The notes: generated from the letters alone by a model not told the origin. Shown: positions 7,741-17,547, numbered from the stretch's first letter. The stretch is 64,000 nucleotides of DNA from Neorhizobium galegae bv. orientalis str. HAMBI 540 (GCF_000731315.1 NZ_HG938353.1:682001-746000), one strand, 5' to 3'. Program-made: numbers and translations.

Positions 7741-8694
7741 TCAGAAATATCCTTCGCGCTTCTTCTTTTCCATTGAGCCGGACTGGTCGCGATCGATGGC
7801 GCGGCCCTGGCGTTCGGAAACGGTGGCGATCTCGAGCTCGGCGATCACCTCTTCAAGGTTGGAGGCGGTCGAGCGGATGGCGCCGGTCAGCGGAAAGCAG
7901 CCGAGCGTGCGGAAACGGATCATGCCCTGCTGTACGGTTTCTCCGGGCAGCAGTTCAAGCCGCGGATCCTCGGCAAGGATCATCATCCCGTCGCGCTCCA
8001 CATAGGGGCGTTCGGCGGCGTAGTAGAGCGGCACGAGCGGAATGTCCTCCGCCTGGATATAGCGCCAGATATCGACCTCGGTCCAGTTGGAAAGCGGGAA
8101 GGCGCGCACGCTTTCCCCCTTTCGGACCATGCCGTTATAGACGTTCCACAGTTCCGGGCGCTGGTTGCGCGGATCCCATTTGTGGTCCGGGGTGCGGAAC
8201 GAATAGATGCGTTCCTTGGCGCGGGAGGCTTCCTCGTCGCGCCGGGCGCCACCGAAGGCCGCGTCGTAGCCGCCGGCATCGAGCGCCTGGCGCAGGGCCT
8301 CGGTCTTCATGATGTCGGTGTAGAGCGCCGAACCGTGGGTGAACGGCGTGATGCCTTCCTCGGCGCCGCGCGGATTGGTGTGGACCACGAGGTCGAGATC
8401 GTATTTCTCGGCGATCTGGTCGCGGAACTCGATCATCTCCTTGAACTTCCACGTCGTATCCACGTGCAGCAGCGGGAAGGGGACGCGGCCGGGATAAAAG
8501 GCCTTGCGGGCGAGATGCAGCAGGACGGACGAGTCCTTGCCGATCGAGTAGAGCATGACGGGTTTTTCGAATTCCGCCGCCACTTCGCGAAAGATGTGGA
8601 TCGCTTCGTTTTCGAGGGCCTTCAGATGCGGGTCGAGCGGCGGTCTGGAAACGGGCGGGTTCTTCACTTCCGTTTCCTGTACTGACAAGGGCAT
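7741..8694 (-). CDS. cysD: Sulfate adenylyltransferase subunit 2
   Basis: A 317-residue catalytic subunit of ATP sulfurylase. The PP-loop [13 protein letters not shown], the [17 protein letters not shown] segment and the C-terminal [20 protein letters not shown] tail are characteristic. I chose the ATG at 8694 ([10 protein letters not shown]) rather than an upstream ATG at 8727, as this gives the family length. It lies between cysH (40-base gap) and cysN (one-base gap) in a minus-strand operon cysH-cysD-cysN. Confidence 0.95.
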   Translation of the reverse strand: MPLSVQETEVKNPPVSRPPLDPHLKALENEAIHIFREVAAEFEKPVMLYSIGKDSSVLLHLARKAFYPGRVPFPLLHVDTTWKFKEMIEFRDQIAEKYDLDLVVHTNPRGAEEGITPFTHGSALYTDIMKTEALRQALDAGGYDAAFGGARRDEEASRAKERIYSFRTPDHKWDPRNQRPELWNVYNGMVRKGESVRAFPLSNWTEVDIWRYIQAEDIPLVPLYYAAERPYVERDGMMILAEDPRLELLPGETVQQGMIRFRTLGCFPLTGAIRSTASNLEEVIAELEIATVSERQGRAIDRDQSGSMEKKKREGYF

Positions 8695-8734
8695 TTCGGT
8701 CTCCGGGTAGTCTCTAGAAACAAACAAAAAGGCT

Positions 8735-9505
8735 TCAGTTCGCTTGGGGGCCAGGCTCTACGATCGGTTGAGCGGCGTTTTCCGGCACATGCAGGCCGCA
8801 TTCGCGCTTCTCGTCGTTTTCCCACCACCAGCGGCCGGCGCGCTCGGGCTCGCCGGGCTTGATGGCGCGGGTACAGGGTTCGCAGCCGATCGACGGATAA
8901 CCGCGCTTGTGCAGCGGATTGACCGGGATCGCTTCCGACGCCACATGGGCGTTGATCGTCTCGATGTCCCAGTCGGCCAGCGGGTTGATCTTGATCAGGT
9001 TGCGCTCGGCGTCGTATTCGGCAAACGGGGTCGCGGCGCGATTACCCGACTGGCCGCGGCGAAGGCCGGTGATCCAGATGTCGGCGCCGGCTAAGGCCTT
9101 GGCAAGAGGCTTCAGCTTGCGCACATGACAGCAGGCGTGGCGGGCTTCGACGCTATCGTAGAAGCCGTTGAGCCCGTATTTCGCCGCGTATTCATCGATG
9201 TCGTCCTGCTCCGGCCGAAAACGATGGATCTCGATGCCGTAGCGCTCCTCGCTCTCGCCGATCAGGTCGACGGTTTCCTTGAACAGCCGCCCGGTTTCGA
9301 GCGTCGAGACCTCGACCGGCAGGCGGTGCGTGCCGATCGCCGCTGTGATCACCTGGTCCTCGATGCCGAGGGAGGTCGTGAACACGGCGCGGCCGAGTTC
9401 GGCGGCGAGCGCCAGGCGGCCGGCAAGGTCGAGGCTTTCAAGCTTTGCGTCCAGGGTGGCGGCCAATCCTAGGCGATCCTGGCCGGCGGCATCGTGCAGT
9501 GTCAT
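8735..9505 (-). CDS. cysH: Adenylyl-sulfate (APS) reductase, Fe-S type
   Basis: A 256-residue enzyme that reduces APS to sulfite with thioredoxin. [12 protein letters not shown] is the modified PP-loop, RHACCHVRK and GCEPCTRA provide the paired CC...CxxC ligands of the 4Fe-4S cluster found in APS-using reductases, and the C-terminal ECGLH carries the catalytic Cys. I used the ATG at 9505 (MTLHDAAGQ); an open extension upstream lacks family similarity. It is the first gene of the cysHDN operon, divergent from an Rrf2-type regulator. Confidence 0.93.
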   Translation of the reverse strand: MTLHDAAGQDRLGLAATLDAKLESLDLAGRLALAAELGRAVFTTSLGIEDQVITAAIGTHRLPVEVSTLETGRLFKETVDLIGESEERYGIEIHRFRPEQDDIDEYAAKYGLNGFYDSVEARHACCHVRKLKPLAKALAGADIWITGLRRGQSGNRAATPFAEYDAERNLIKINPLADWDIETINAHVASEAIPVNPLHKRGYPSIGCEPCTRAIKPGEPERAGRWWWENDEKRECGLHVPENAAQPIVEPGPQAN

Positions 9506-9865
9506 GGGTCTTCTTCCGTGAGCAATTGCTGGATTATCCAGATTCCGCGCGCGTAAAGACAGGAAAACCCGTTTCTTCCCATGGTGATGCGGAGCAAATA
9601 TCTCTCCAAAGCGACGCTCACACAGAAAACCTGCCGCCTTAACCAAAAGTGACCGAATTTATCCCGGAAACCCCTGCATTGGTTTGTATTTTCTCGTGAT
9701 TTGAGCTATTGCGGGAACATGTCCCCGGGGCTTTGTTTCCCCTGGCGGATATGCAGCCCCTGAGCGCCCTTCCGGCGCCCCCGTGGATGCCCCGAACGAA
9801 GCTGAACTGAGCGGCGCCGTAAGGACTATTTACCTTGCGGCGGCGCTATTGTCGATGGTTGCGTG
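9506..9865. promoter_or_regulatory. Divergent promoter region, cysH / Rrf2 regulator
   Basis: About 360 bases separate the divergent cysH operon and the Rrf2-type gene. A hairpin GCGCC-CTTCC-GGCGC lies near 9766-9780. The region must hold promoters for both directions and is the natural place for an Rrf2 operator, but I cannot identify a convincing site. Confidence 0.4.
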
Positions 9866-10321
9866 ATGATATCCCAGAAAGCGAAATACGCTCTGCGGGC
9901 CCTGGCCGCCCTGGCCCAGGCCGATCCCGAAGAGCCGATGCTGATTTCAGAGATTGCCCTCCAGCAGAGCATTCCGAAGAAATTCCTGGAACAGATCCTG
10001 CTCGACCTGAAACGCTCCGGCATCGTCGTTTCCCGCCGCGGCAAGCAGGGCGGATATCTTCTCCTGAAACCCGCTGACGCCATCACCTTCGGCGAGGTCC
10101 TGCGCCTGGTCGACGGGCCGATTGCGCCGCTGCCCTGCCTGTCGCAGACCGCCTACCGCAAATGCGAGGATTGCGACGGCGAACACCTCTGCGAAATCCG
10201 CCACGTCTTCGCTCGCGTCGCCGATGCGACCCGCGACGTGCTGTTCAACACGACGATCGCCGATGCCGTCGAAGGCGCCGGCGACACCAAGGCCCCGGTC
10301 AGGGAACTGCTGACGGCTTGA
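9866..10321 (+). CDS. Rrf2-family transcriptional regulator
   Basis: A 151-residue winged-helix regulator. MISQKAKYALRALAALAQ is the typical Rrf2 start, QQSIPKKFLEQILLDLKR the recognition helix and RGKQGGYLL the wing. The C-terminal half has Cys residues in PCL...KCEDCDGEHLC, placed like the Fe-S or thiol ligands of IscR/CymR-type members. It differs from the iron regulator RirA as I recall it. Lying divergent to cysH and upstream of the sulfate importer suggests a sulfur or cysteine regulator of CymR type. That role is inference. I chose ATG 9866 over the adjacent GTG 9863. Confidence 0.88.
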   Translation: MISQKAKYALRALAALAQADPEEPMLISEIALQQSIPKKFLEQILLDLKRSGIVVSRRGKQGGYLLLKPADAITFGEVLRLVDGPIAPLPCLSQTAYRKCEDCDGEHLCEIRHVFARVADATRDVLFNTTIADAVEGAGDTKAPVRELLTA

Positions 10322-10344
10322 GCATGGCCGGGCAGGAGGCGGAC

Positions 10345-10497
10345 ATGGCGCACAAAACACCGATATCGCTCGACGAGCACTCGGCGCAGGTCAAGGCGTT
10401 GGTGGATGCATTGATTGCCGGTGAAGAATCCGGATTGCCACGGACCTTCGACAACGAAGATTTCCTCAAGCGTATGCGCGAGCGGCACGGCCGATAA
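10345..10497 (+). CDS. ParD-like antitoxin remnant (orphan)
   Basis: A 50-residue protein with GGAGG six bases before the ATG. It begins TPISLDEHSA, like the first strand of ParD antitoxins, then passes directly into ALIAGEESGLPRTFDNEDF, like the ParD C-terminal toxin-binding tail. The central ribbon-helix-helix segment of about 35 residues appears to be missing. No toxin gene follows: the next 300 bases have no coding frame. It may be a decayed antitoxin or a solitary anti-toxin peptide. The assignment rests on remembered family patterns. Confidence 0.45.
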   Translation: MAHKTPISLDEHSAQVKALVDALIAGEESGLPRTFDNEDFLKRMRERHGR

Positions 10498-10796
10498 CCG
10501 TATCAGCACGATAGTTCCGCGAGATGCTTTCTCTCCAGCGGGGGAGAGGGCACCACATTCCGATCCAAATCCCCGCAAAATTCTCCTCCCGTACCCCAAA
10601 AATCCCGATTATGGCCGGATTGTGATTTTGCAAACCGCCCGTTTGCCAATGCTGGCATTCTGTCCATGTAGTGAGGGTTAATGGTTTCTTTGTCGTCGCG
10701 GGCCCCCAAAGGGAAACAGTTTTGCCTTCTTCCCGGCCTCGATTGACTAAGACGACCCAACCGATAGAGTTTTGGCAGAACCACAGGAGGGACCTC
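10498..10796 (+). promoter_or_regulatory. Promoter region of the sulfate transport operon with inverted repeats
   Basis: About 300 bases without a gene. GCAAAC-CGCCC-GTTTGC at 10630-10646 and TGCCA-ATGC-TGGCA at 10644-10657 are overlapping inverted repeats about 150 bases before the sbp start, and may be operators. A hairpin CTCTCC-AGCG-GGGGAGAG lies near 10530-10550. Regulator identity is unknown, the nearby Rrf2 protein being one candidate. Confidence 0.4.
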
Positions 10797-11843
10797 ATGT
10801 TCAAATTTGCCCCGGGATTGGGCTGGCGACTAGGTGCGCGTTTGGGCGCTGTCGCTCTCGGTCTGTCCTTGACGGCCGGCATCGTGGCGCCGGCCTTTGC
10901 CGATAGCCAGCTTCTCAACGTCTCGTACGATCCGACCCGCGAGCTCTACAAGGATTTCAACGTTGCCTTCGCCAAATACTGGAAGGCGCAAGGCGGCGAA
11001 GACGTGACGATCCGCCAGTCGCATGGGGGTTCCGGCGCGCAGGCTCGTTCGGTCATCGATGGCCTTGAGGCCGACGTCGTGACGCTGGCGCTTGAAAGCG
11101 ACATCAACGCGATCGAAAAGTCCGGCAAGATCAAGGCCGGCTGGCGCGACCGTCTGCCGAACCATGCCTCGCCCTACACGTCGACGATCGTCTTCCTCGT
11201 CCGCAAGGGCAATCCGAAGGGGATCAAGAACTGGGGCGACCTGGTGAAGGGCGACGTCTCGATCGTCACGCCGAACCCGAAGACATCGGGCGGCGCCCGC
11301 TGGAACTATCTCGCCGCCTGGGCCTGGGCCAACGAGGAATACAAGGGCGATCAGGCCAAGATCAAGGCCTATGTCGGCGAGCTTTACAAGCGCGCCCCGG
11401 TTCTCGACACCGGCGCCCGCGGCTCGACGGTCACCTTCGCGCAGCGCCAGATCGGCGACGTTCTGCTTGCCTGGGAAAACGAGGCTTATCTCGCCGGCGA
11501 GGAATTCGGCAAGGATGCCTTCGAGATCGTCGTTCCGCCGATCTCGATCCTTGCAGAGCCGCCGGTTGCCGTCGTTGACGCCACCGTCGATTCCAAGGGT
11601 ACCCGCAAGCAGGCGGAGGCCTATCTGCAGTATCTCTACTCCGACGAGGGCCAGAATATCGCGGCGAAGCACTTCTATCGTCCTTCGAAGCCCGATGTGG
11701 TAAAGCCGGAATTGTTGAAGGCGCTGCCGAACATCAAGCTCGTCACCATTGACGATCCGATCTTCGGCGGTTGGAAGAAGGCGCAGCCCGAACATTTTGG
11801 TGACGGCGGCATTTTCGACCAGATCTACAAGCCCGGTAAGTAA
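10797..11843 (+). CDS. sbp: Sulfate-binding protein of the ABC importer
   Basis: A 348-residue periplasmic protein that delivers sulfate (or thiosulfate) to CysTW. The N-terminus is a Sec signal ending APAFADS. Sbp-type segments follow: [56 protein letters not shown] and the C-terminal [19 protein letters not shown] precedes the ATG by nine bases. First gene of the operon sbp-cysT-cysW-cysA. It could equally be called cysP; sulfate and thiosulfate binders cannot be separated here. Confidence 0.93.
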   Translation: MFKFAPGLGWRLGARLGAVALGLSLTAGIVAPAFADSQLLNVSYDPTRELYKDFNVAFAKYWKAQGGEDVTIRQSHGGSGAQARSVIDGLEADVVTLALESDINAIEKSGKIKAGWRDRLPNHASPYTSTIVFLVRKGNPKGIKNWGDLVKGDVSIVTPNPKTSGGARWNYLAAWAWANEEYKGDQAKIKAYVGELYKRAPVLDTGARGSTVTFAQRQIGDVLLAWENEAYLAGEEFGKDAFEIVVPPISILAEPPVAVVDATVDSKGTRKQAEAYLQYLYSDEGQNIAAKHFYRPSKPDVVKPELLKALPNIKLVTIDDPIFGGWKKAQPEHFGDGGIFDQIYKPGK

Positions 11844-11856
11844 GTCGGAATATTAA

Positions 11857-12714
11857 ATGATCCATAACGCCACCGCCTCACCGGCAAAGTGGCGACTGAA
11901 ACGGCCGAGCATCATCCCGGGTTTCGGGTTGACGCTCGGCTTTTCGCTCGCCTACCTGTCGCTGATCATCCTCATCCCCGTTGCTGGCCTGCTTTGGCGT
12001 ACTGCCGGGCTTGGCTGGAGCGGGTTTTTCGCTGTTCTGACCGACCGGCGCACGCTGGACGCTCTTTATATATCCTTCGGCACGGCCTTCGTGGCCGCGC
12101 TGGTCAACGTCGTCTTCGGCACCATCGTCGCCTGGGTGCTGACCCGCTACAATTTCCCCGGTCGCCGGCTGATCGATGCGATCGTCGACCTGCCGTTCGC
12201 ACTGCCGACAGCGGTCGCCGGCATCGCGCTCGCCGCACTTTATGCACCGAACGGCTGGGTCGGTTCGCTGTTCATGCCATTCCGCATCGCTTTCACGCCG
12301 CTCGGCATCATCGTGGCGCTGGTCTTCATCGGCCTGCCCTTCGTGGTGCGCACCGTGCAGCCGGTCATGGAAGAGCTGGACCGCGAGGTGGAGGAAGCCG
12401 CAGCCACCCTCGGCGCCAATCGCTTCCAGACGATTTCAAGGGTGATCCTGCCGGGGTTGACGCCGGCGATCCTGACCGGTTTTGCGCTCGCCTTCGCCAG
12501 AGGCGTTGGCGAATACGGCTCGGTCATCTTCATTGCCGGCAATATCCCTTATGTCTCGGAGATCGCGCCGCTGCTGATCGTCATCAGGTTGGAGGAGTTC
12601 AACTATGCGGGTGCGACGGCGATTGCCACCATCATGCTGATCATCTCCTTCGTGATGCTTTTCGTCATCAACCTCATCCAGGCTTGGAACCGCAGGAGAT
12701 ACGGCAATGTCTGA
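11857..12714 (+). CDS. cysT: Sulfate ABC transporter permease CysT
   Basis: A 285-residue inner-membrane permease with about six membrane segments, part of the CysTWA importer. The cytoplasmic EAA loop EEAAATLGANRFQTISRVIL, where the ATPase docks, is followed by the LPGLTPAILTGFALAFARG segment typical of CysT. It starts 13 bases after sbp and overlaps cysW by eight bases (ATGTCTGA), so translation is coupled. Confidence 0.94.
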   Translation: MIHNATASPAKWRLKRPSIIPGFGLTLGFSLAYLSLIILIPVAGLLWRTAGLGWSGFFAVLTDRRTLDALYISFGTAFVAALVNVVFGTIVAWVLTRYNFPGRRLIDAIVDLPFALPTAVAGIALAALYAPNGWVGSLFMPFRIAFTPLGIIVALVFIGLPFVVRTVQPVMEELDREVEEAAATLGANRFQTISRVILPGLTPAILTGFALAFARGVGEYGSVIFIAGNIPYVSEIAPLLIVIRLEEFNYAGATAIATIMLIISFVMLFVINLIQAWNRRRYGNV

Positions 12715-13585
12715 AGTCTCCCGCGCAGCGCTCGGCAACCCGCCGCCATTCCGGAGCCCCGCCGACGAGCGGCCGCTCGCAAAGTTCCTGCTGATCGGGC
12801 TGGCACTGGTTTTCCTCGCCTTCTTCCTGCTCCTGCCGCTGGTATCCGTTTTCGTCGAAGCCTTCCGCAAGGGCTGGGTGGAATATTACGAGGCCCTGAT
12901 CGAGCCCGATGCCGCCGCAGCGATCCGCCTGACGCTTCTGGTGGCTGTGATTTCCGTTCCGCTCAACCTCGTCTTCGGGCTCTGCGCCGCCTGGGCGATT
13001 GCCAAGTTCGAGTTTAAGGGCAAATCCTTCCTGATCACCCTGATCGATCTGCCGTTCTCGATCTCGCCGGTCATCTCCGGCCTGGTCTACGTGCTGCTCT
13101 TCGGCTCGAACAGCCTGCTCGGCCCGATCCTCAAGAGCCACGGCATCACCATCCTGTTTGCCGTGCCGGGCATCGTGCTCGCCACCGTCTTCGTCACCTT
13201 TCCTTTCGTCGCGCGCGAACTGATCCCGCTGATGGAAGACCAGGGCACCGGCGACGAGGAGGCGGCCCTGTCGCTCGGCGCGTCCGGCTGGCAGACCTTC
13301 TGGTACGTGACGCTTCCGAACATCAAGTGGGGCCTGCTTTACGGCGTGCTCCTCTGCAACGCCCGCGCCATGGGTGAGTTCGGCGCCGTCTCGGTGGTTT
13401 CGGGCCATATCCGCGGTCTCACCAACACCATGCCGCTGCATGTGGAGATACTCTATAATGAGTATAACTTCGTCGCGGCCTTCGCGGTGGCGTCGCTGCT
13501 GGCATTGCTGGCGCTCGTCACCCTTGCATTGAAAACCCTTCTCGAACTTCGGTTCGGTGCCGGCGCTGCCGGCGGCAGGCATTGA
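12707..13585 (+). CDS. cysW: Sulfate ABC transporter permease CysW
   Basis: A 292-residue second permease half of the sulfate importer, with about six membrane segments. The EAA loop EEAALSLGASGWQTFWYVTL and the following CNARAMGEFGAVSVVSGHIRG are CysW hallmarks. It overlaps cysT at its start and is followed after 15 bases by cysA. The N-terminal 20 residues are a polar tail before the first membrane segment. Confidence 0.94.
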   Translation: MSEVSRAALGNPPPFRSPADERPLAKFLLIGLALVFLAFFLLLPLVSVFVEAFRKGWVEYYEALIEPDAAAAIRLTLLVAVISVPLNLVFGLCAAWAIAKFEFKGKSFLITLIDLPFSISPVISGLVYVLLFGSNSLLGPILKSHGITILFAVPGIVLATVFVTFPFVARELIPLMEDQGTGDEEAALSLGASGWQTFWYVTLPNIKWGLLYGVLLCNARAMGEFGAVSVVSGHIRGLTNTMPLHVEILYNEYNFVAAFAVASLLALLALVTLALKTLLELRFGAGAAGGRH

Positions 13586-13600
13586 AAGGTCTGAGGCTAG

Positions 13601-14638
13601 ATGGAAGTCACCATCAACAATATCCGCAAGGAATTCGATCGTTTCCCGGCGCTGAACGACGTGTCGCTGAAGATCGCCTCCGGCGAACTGATCGCGCTGC
13701 TCGGTCCGTCGGGTTCCGGCAAGACGACGCTGCTGCGGCTGATCGCCGGCCTCGATTTCCCGACATCGGGCAAGATCTTCTTCGGTGATCAGGACGCCTC
13801 GCACCATTCGGTGCAGGAGCGCAATGTCGGTTTCGTCTTTCAGCATTATGCGCTGTTCCGGCATATGACCGTCGCCGAGAATATCGGCTTCGGCCTCAAG
13901 GTCCGGCCGACCGCCAGCCGCCCGACCAAGGCGGAAATCCGGCGCCGGGTCTCCGAACTCCTGGAGATGGTTCAGCTCGGTGGACTCGAGAAGCGTTATC
14001 CGAACCAGCTTTCCGGCGGCCAGCGCCAGCGCGTCGCACTTGCCCGTGCCATGGCGATCGAGCCGCGCATCCTGCTGCTCGACGAACCGTTTGGCGCGCT
14101 CGACGCCAAAGTCCGAAAGGAGCTGCGCCGCTGGCTGCGGGAATTCCACGACCGCACCGGCCACACCACCGTCTTCGTCACCCATGACCAGGAAGAGGCG
14201 CTGGAACTTGCCGACCGCGTCGTGGTCATGAGCCAGGGCAAAATCGAACAGGTCGGCTCGGCTGACGACGTTTATGACCGGCCGGGCTCGCCCTTCGTCT
14301 TTTCCTTCATCGGCGAGTCCTCGCAGCTCCCGGTCGAGGTCAGGGATGGCACCATGCTTTTCCAGGGCCAGCCGATCGGCATTGCGGAAACCGGCAGCGG
14401 GGCAGGAGAACTGTTCTTCCGGCCGGAGGACGTGACGCTCGTCGACGCGCCGGACGCGCTGTTCGGCAAGGTCACCGCCTGTCGCCGCCTCGCCGGCACC
14501 CGCATCGCTGAAATCGACATCGCCAATGACGGCCACGCGCCTTATCACGTCGAGGTCGAAGTGCCGCTGCATGCGCCGATCGAGCTCGGCAGCGAAACGC
14601 GTTTCCGCCCGACCCGTTGGAAGGTTTTCCGCAAATAA
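13601..14638 (+). CDS. cysA: Sulfate/thiosulfate import ATPase CysA
   Basis: A 345-residue ABC ATPase that energises sulfate uptake. Walker [10 protein letters not shown], signature [14 protein letters not shown], Walker [14 protein letters not shown] and the H-loop [11 protein letters not shown] are all intact. A C-terminal regulatory TOBE-like domain follows residue 240. Last gene of the operon; a GC-rich inverted repeat lies 28 bases downstream. Confidence 0.95.
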   Translation: MEVTINNIRKEFDRFPALNDVSLKIASGELIALLGPSGSGKTTLLRLIAGLDFPTSGKIFFGDQDASHHSVQERNVGFVFQHYALFRHMTVAENIGFGLKVRPTASRPTKAEIRRRVSELLEMVQLGGLEKRYPNQLSGGQRQRVALARAMAIEPRILLLDEPFGALDAKVRKELRRWLREFHDRTGHTTVFVTHDQEEALELADRVVVMSQGKIEQVGSADDVYDRPGSPFVFSFIGESSQLPVEVRDGTMLFQGQPIGIAETGSGAGELFFRPEDVTLVDAPDALFGKVTACRRLAGTRIAEIDIANDGHAPYHVEVEVPLHAPIELGSETRFRPTRWKVFRK

Positions 14639-14665
14639 GCCTCTGTTGCAGCCTGAAGTTGACGT

Positions 14666-14691
14666 CAGCCGGCCGCATATGCGGGCGGCTG
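14666..14691 (+). terminator. GC-rich hairpin after cysA
   Basis: CAGCCG-G-CCGCAT pairs with ATGCGG-G-CGGCTG, two perfect 6-bp blocks around one G-G mismatch, with the CCGCATATGCGG palindrome in the centre. It fits an end-of-operon structure, but no run of T follows, so intrinsic termination is uncertain. Confidence 0.45.
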
Positions 14692-14766
14692 CGTTGACTT
14701 CTGCTAAATCGCAGTGCACGCCTCTTTATTGCGTGACGTTTTTACCTTAATCACGAAAAGTTTTTC

Positions 14767-14788
14767 AAAATTGATATGCGTCAATTTT
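14767..14788 (+). promoter_or_regulatory. AT-rich inverted repeat upstream of lpiA
   Basis: AAAATTGA-TATGCG-TCAATTTT is a perfect 8-bp inverted repeat about 85 bases before the lpiA start, in the most AT-rich part of this gap. It is a candidate operator for a regulator of the lpiA-acvB pair, which is acid-induced in rhizobia. The binding protein is unknown. Confidence 0.4.
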
Positions 14789-14872
14789 TGATTTGCAATG
14801 AACGGGTATGAACCTCACGGGCGCAGGCCCTGACGAACGCTGGCGTTAAGTTCTTTCTGTGACGGGTAACCT

Positions 14873-16192
14873 ATGGCAGATTTTGCCCAACTCGACGACA
14901 CCTCCGAGCCGGTTCCCGGCTCGCCGGCAAAGCATTCTGCTCAAACTGCCGTGTCGATGGGAAGGGTACTGATCGACCGCCTTACCCCCGATACGAGCGT
15001 TCTCCTGGCATTCGGTCTGGCCCTGCTTGTAGTTTCGCTGAGCGTCAATCTTTTCCTGGAGGAAAGCCTGGCGAGGCTCGGCTGGAGCCTGCTTCTGTCG
15101 AACAGCGATATTCATGCGCCGACCGGTCTGGCGCTGACGCTGCTGATCGGCACATTCGCCACCAACCGGCTGAGGCGCCCGCGGCGCTGCCGCAAGCCGC
15201 CGGCGAACGACGATATGGAACGCGCCATCGAAATCCTCGCGACCCAGCCGAATGCCAGTGCCGGCCTGGTGCGCCTCGGCGACAAGAAGATCCTGTTTTC
15301 CGAATGCGGCAAGGCTTTCATCATGTACGCCCAGCAGGGCCGTTCCTGGGTGGCCTTGTTCGATCCTGTCGGCTGTCGCAAGGCCTGGTCCGGCCTGACA
15401 CTCAAATTCATGGAACATGCCCGCCAGGCGGGCTGCCGCGCTGTTTTCTATCAGGTCTCCCCGGATTTCCTGCCGGTCACCGTCGAAGCCGGGTTGAAGC
15501 CCTACAAACTTGGCGAACAGGCGGTCGTCGATCTGACCAAATTCGATCTCAAGGGCGGCGCTTGGCTGAAGCTGCGCCGGTCCATCAACCGTGCCGAACG
15601 CGACGGCCTGCAGTTCTCCATGCTGCAGCCGCAGGATGTGCCGGCTGTTCTTGATGAATTGCTTGCCGTCTCCAGTACCTGGCTCGAGGCCCAGAATGCA
15701 GCCGAAAAAGGTTTTTCGCTCGGCACATTCCAGCCGCGATATGTCGCGGCCGGGCCGGTCGCCGTCATCCGCCTCGAAGGCCGCATCGTCGCCTTTGCCA
15801 ATATCCTTTCGGTCGCGTCCGACGGGGATGCCTTCATCGACCTGATGCGGCATATTCCCGATACCCATCGCGGCATGATGGACCTGCTCTTCGTGCGCAT
15901 CATGGAGCACATGAAGGCGCAAGGGTTCCGCACGCTCAATCTGGGCATGGCGCCGCTTGCCGGTCTTTCGACCCACAACAAGGCGCCGCTCTGGAACCAT
16001 GTGGGCGAACGGATATTCAGGAGCGGCGAGCGTTTCTACAATTTTCAGGGCGTGCTGGCATTCAAGGCCAAGTTCGATCCGGAATGGCAGCCGCGGTATC
16101 TGGTCGTCTCCGGCCGCGGCATGCCGGTCGTTTCGATGCTCGACATTACCATGTTGATCGGTGGCGGGCTGAAGGGCATCCTTCGCAAATGA
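14873..16192 (+). CDS. lpiA: Lysyl-phosphatidylglycerol synthase domain protein (LpiA-like, short)
   Basis: A 439-residue protein matching the C-terminal half of MprF/LpiA, which moves lysine from Lys-tRNA to phosphatidylglycerol. After a polar start there are one or two membrane segments (about 42-63 and 82-98), then the soluble DUF2156 synthase domain (FIMYAQQGRSWVALFDPVG, LKLRRSINRAERDGL, FRTLNLGMAPLAGL). Full-length MprF/LpiA proteins are about 850 residues with a large N-terminal flippase, which is missing here and has no remnant upstream. The neighbour acvB overlaps by ATGA, the usual lpiA-acvB order in rhizobia. Confidence 0.85.
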   Translation: MADFAQLDDTSEPVPGSPAKHSAQTAVSMGRVLIDRLTPDTSVLLAFGLALLVVSLSVNLFLEESLARLGWSLLLSNSDIHAPTGLALTLLIGTFATNRLRRPRRCRKPPANDDMERAIEILATQPNASAGLVRLGDKKILFSECGKAFIMYAQQGRSWVALFDPVGCRKAWSGLTLKFMEHARQAGCRAVFYQVSPDFLPVTVEAGLKPYKLGEQAVVDLTKFDLKGGAWLKLRRSINRAERDGLQFSMLQPQDVPAVLDELLAVSSTWLEAQNAAEKGFSLGTFQPRYVAAGPVAVIRLEGRIVAFANILSVASDGDAFIDLMRHIPDTHRGMMDLLFVRIMEHMKAQGFRTLNLGMAPLAGLSTHNKAPLWNHVGERIFRSGERFYNFQGVLAFKAKFDPEWQPRYLVVSGRGMPVVSMLDITMLIGGGLKGILRK

Positions 16193-17547
16193 GGCTTCTG
16201 CCGATTGTTTTTGCCGGCATCACGCTGGCCGCTGCCATCTTCAATATCGTCTCCGAGCCGGCCCTGAAGACCAAGAGCCTTCCGACGGACCGGATCTCCT
16301 TCCCCGAAGGCAAGGCGACCGGCGTCGTGGTGCTGCTTTCGGATGGCGAGGGCTGGACGGATCGCGAAGAGCAGGTTTCCGAGGTGCTGACCGGGCACGG
16401 TGCGCTGGTGGTCGGGGTGGATATCCGCCAGTATTATGCGGCGCTCGAAAAAGAGTGGGACGATTGCCTGTACCTGGTCTCCGACATCGAGACTCTGTCG
16501 CATCAGCTGCACCGCTCGGCCGACATTGCCAACTACCACCCGCCGGTGGTGGCGGGAATCGGTGACGGCGCTACACTGGCGCTCGCGATCGCCGCCCAGA
16601 CGCCGGATTCGACGATCGCCGAGACCCTCGCTATCGATCCCCGGACCACCATCCCGCTATCGACCATTCTCTGCACGCCGGCCCCCAAGACGCCCGTTCC
16701 CGGCGGCACGGTCTACGGCCTGACCGAAGGCGACCTCCCCAATCCGATCCGCGTCGTCTTCAGTCCGTCAGCCGACGCGGCAGGTCGCATCCATGCCGAA
16801 GAACTGAAGGAGATCCATCCCGCGATCGAGTTCCACGAAACGGCTGAGGGCGCGGATGTCGCCTTGCTGGAGAATATATCGGCCATCGCCCGGAGGCTCG
16901 CTCATTCCGCTTCGCCGCTCAATCTGCCGATCGTGCCGATCCACGCGACGCCGAAGCACAACACAATGGCGATCATCTATTCCGGCGACGGCGGCTGGCG
17001 CGATATCGACCAGCAGCTCGGCGCCTATCTGAAGGAAGAGGGCATCCCGGTCGTCGGCGTCGACGCGCTGCGTTATTTCTGGAGCGAGCGGACGCCGGAA
17101 CAGACCGCCGCCGATCTTTCGCGGATCATGACCTCCTACCGAAAGCGGTGGAACGTCGATAATGTCCTGCTGATCGGATATTCCTTCGGTGCCAATGTCC
17201 TGCCGGCCACCTATCGGCTTCTGCCGGAAGCCGACAAGCAGGCGATCTCGCTTGTTTCGCTTCTGGCGCTGTCGCACCACGCGGATTTCGAGATCGACGT
17301 GGGCGGCTGGCTCGGTATGCGCGGTACCGGCCACGGCGATCCTGTCGACGACCTGCGCAAGGTCGAGCCGTCCAAGATCCAATGTATCTATGGACTGAAG
17401 GAAAAGGAGAGCGCCTGCCCCGCCGTTAAGGAAATCCCCGGCGTCCAGGTGCTTGCCCGCGAAGGGGGCCATCATTTCGACGGCGACTACCGTGCCCTCA
17501 ACCGTCTGATCGTCGACAGGGCCGTGGCGCTGATGGCCGTCAACTGA
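16189..17547 (+). CDS. acvB: AcvB/VirJ-family periplasmic hydrolase
   Basis: A 452-residue exported protein starting in an ATGA overlap with lpiA, with a signal segment at residues 1-20. It has two VirJ-like halves. The C-terminal half holds IIYSGDGGWRDIDQQLG and the nucleophile motif GYSFGANVLPATYRL of an alpha/beta hydrolase, ending with a GGHHFDGDY His loop. AcvB of Agrobacterium is reported to hydrolyse lysyl-phosphatidylglycerol, so the pair would make and remove the modified lipid. It is also related to virulence factor VirJ. Confidence 0.92.
   Translation: MRLLPIVFAGITLAAAIFNIVSEPALKTKSLPTDRISFPEGKATGVVVLLSDGEGWTDREEQVSEVLTGHGALVVGVDIRQYYAALEKEWDDCLYLVSDIETLSHQLHRSADIANYHPPVVAGIGDGATLALAIAAQTPDSTIAETLAIDPRTTIPLSTILCTPAPKTPVPGGTVYGLTEGDLPNPIRVVFSPSADAAGRIHAEELKEIHPAIEFHETAEGADVALLENISAIARRLAHSASPLNLPIVPIHATPKHNTMAIIYSGDGGWRDIDQQLGAYLKEEGIPVVGVDALRYFWSERTPEQTAADLSRIMTSYRKRWNVDNVLLIGYSFGANVLPATYRLLPEADKQAISLVSLLALSHHADFEIDVGGWLGMRGTGHGDPVDDLRKVEPSKIQCIYGLKEKESACPAVKEIPGVQVLAREGGHHFDGDYRALNRLIVDRAVALMAVN

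Noticed and set aside
12674..14719. Very long minus-strand open frame of 681 codons antisense to cysW and cysA
   Set aside because: It mirrors the codon pattern of clear transporter genes, has no family features and no ribosome site; a GC-rich antisense frame.
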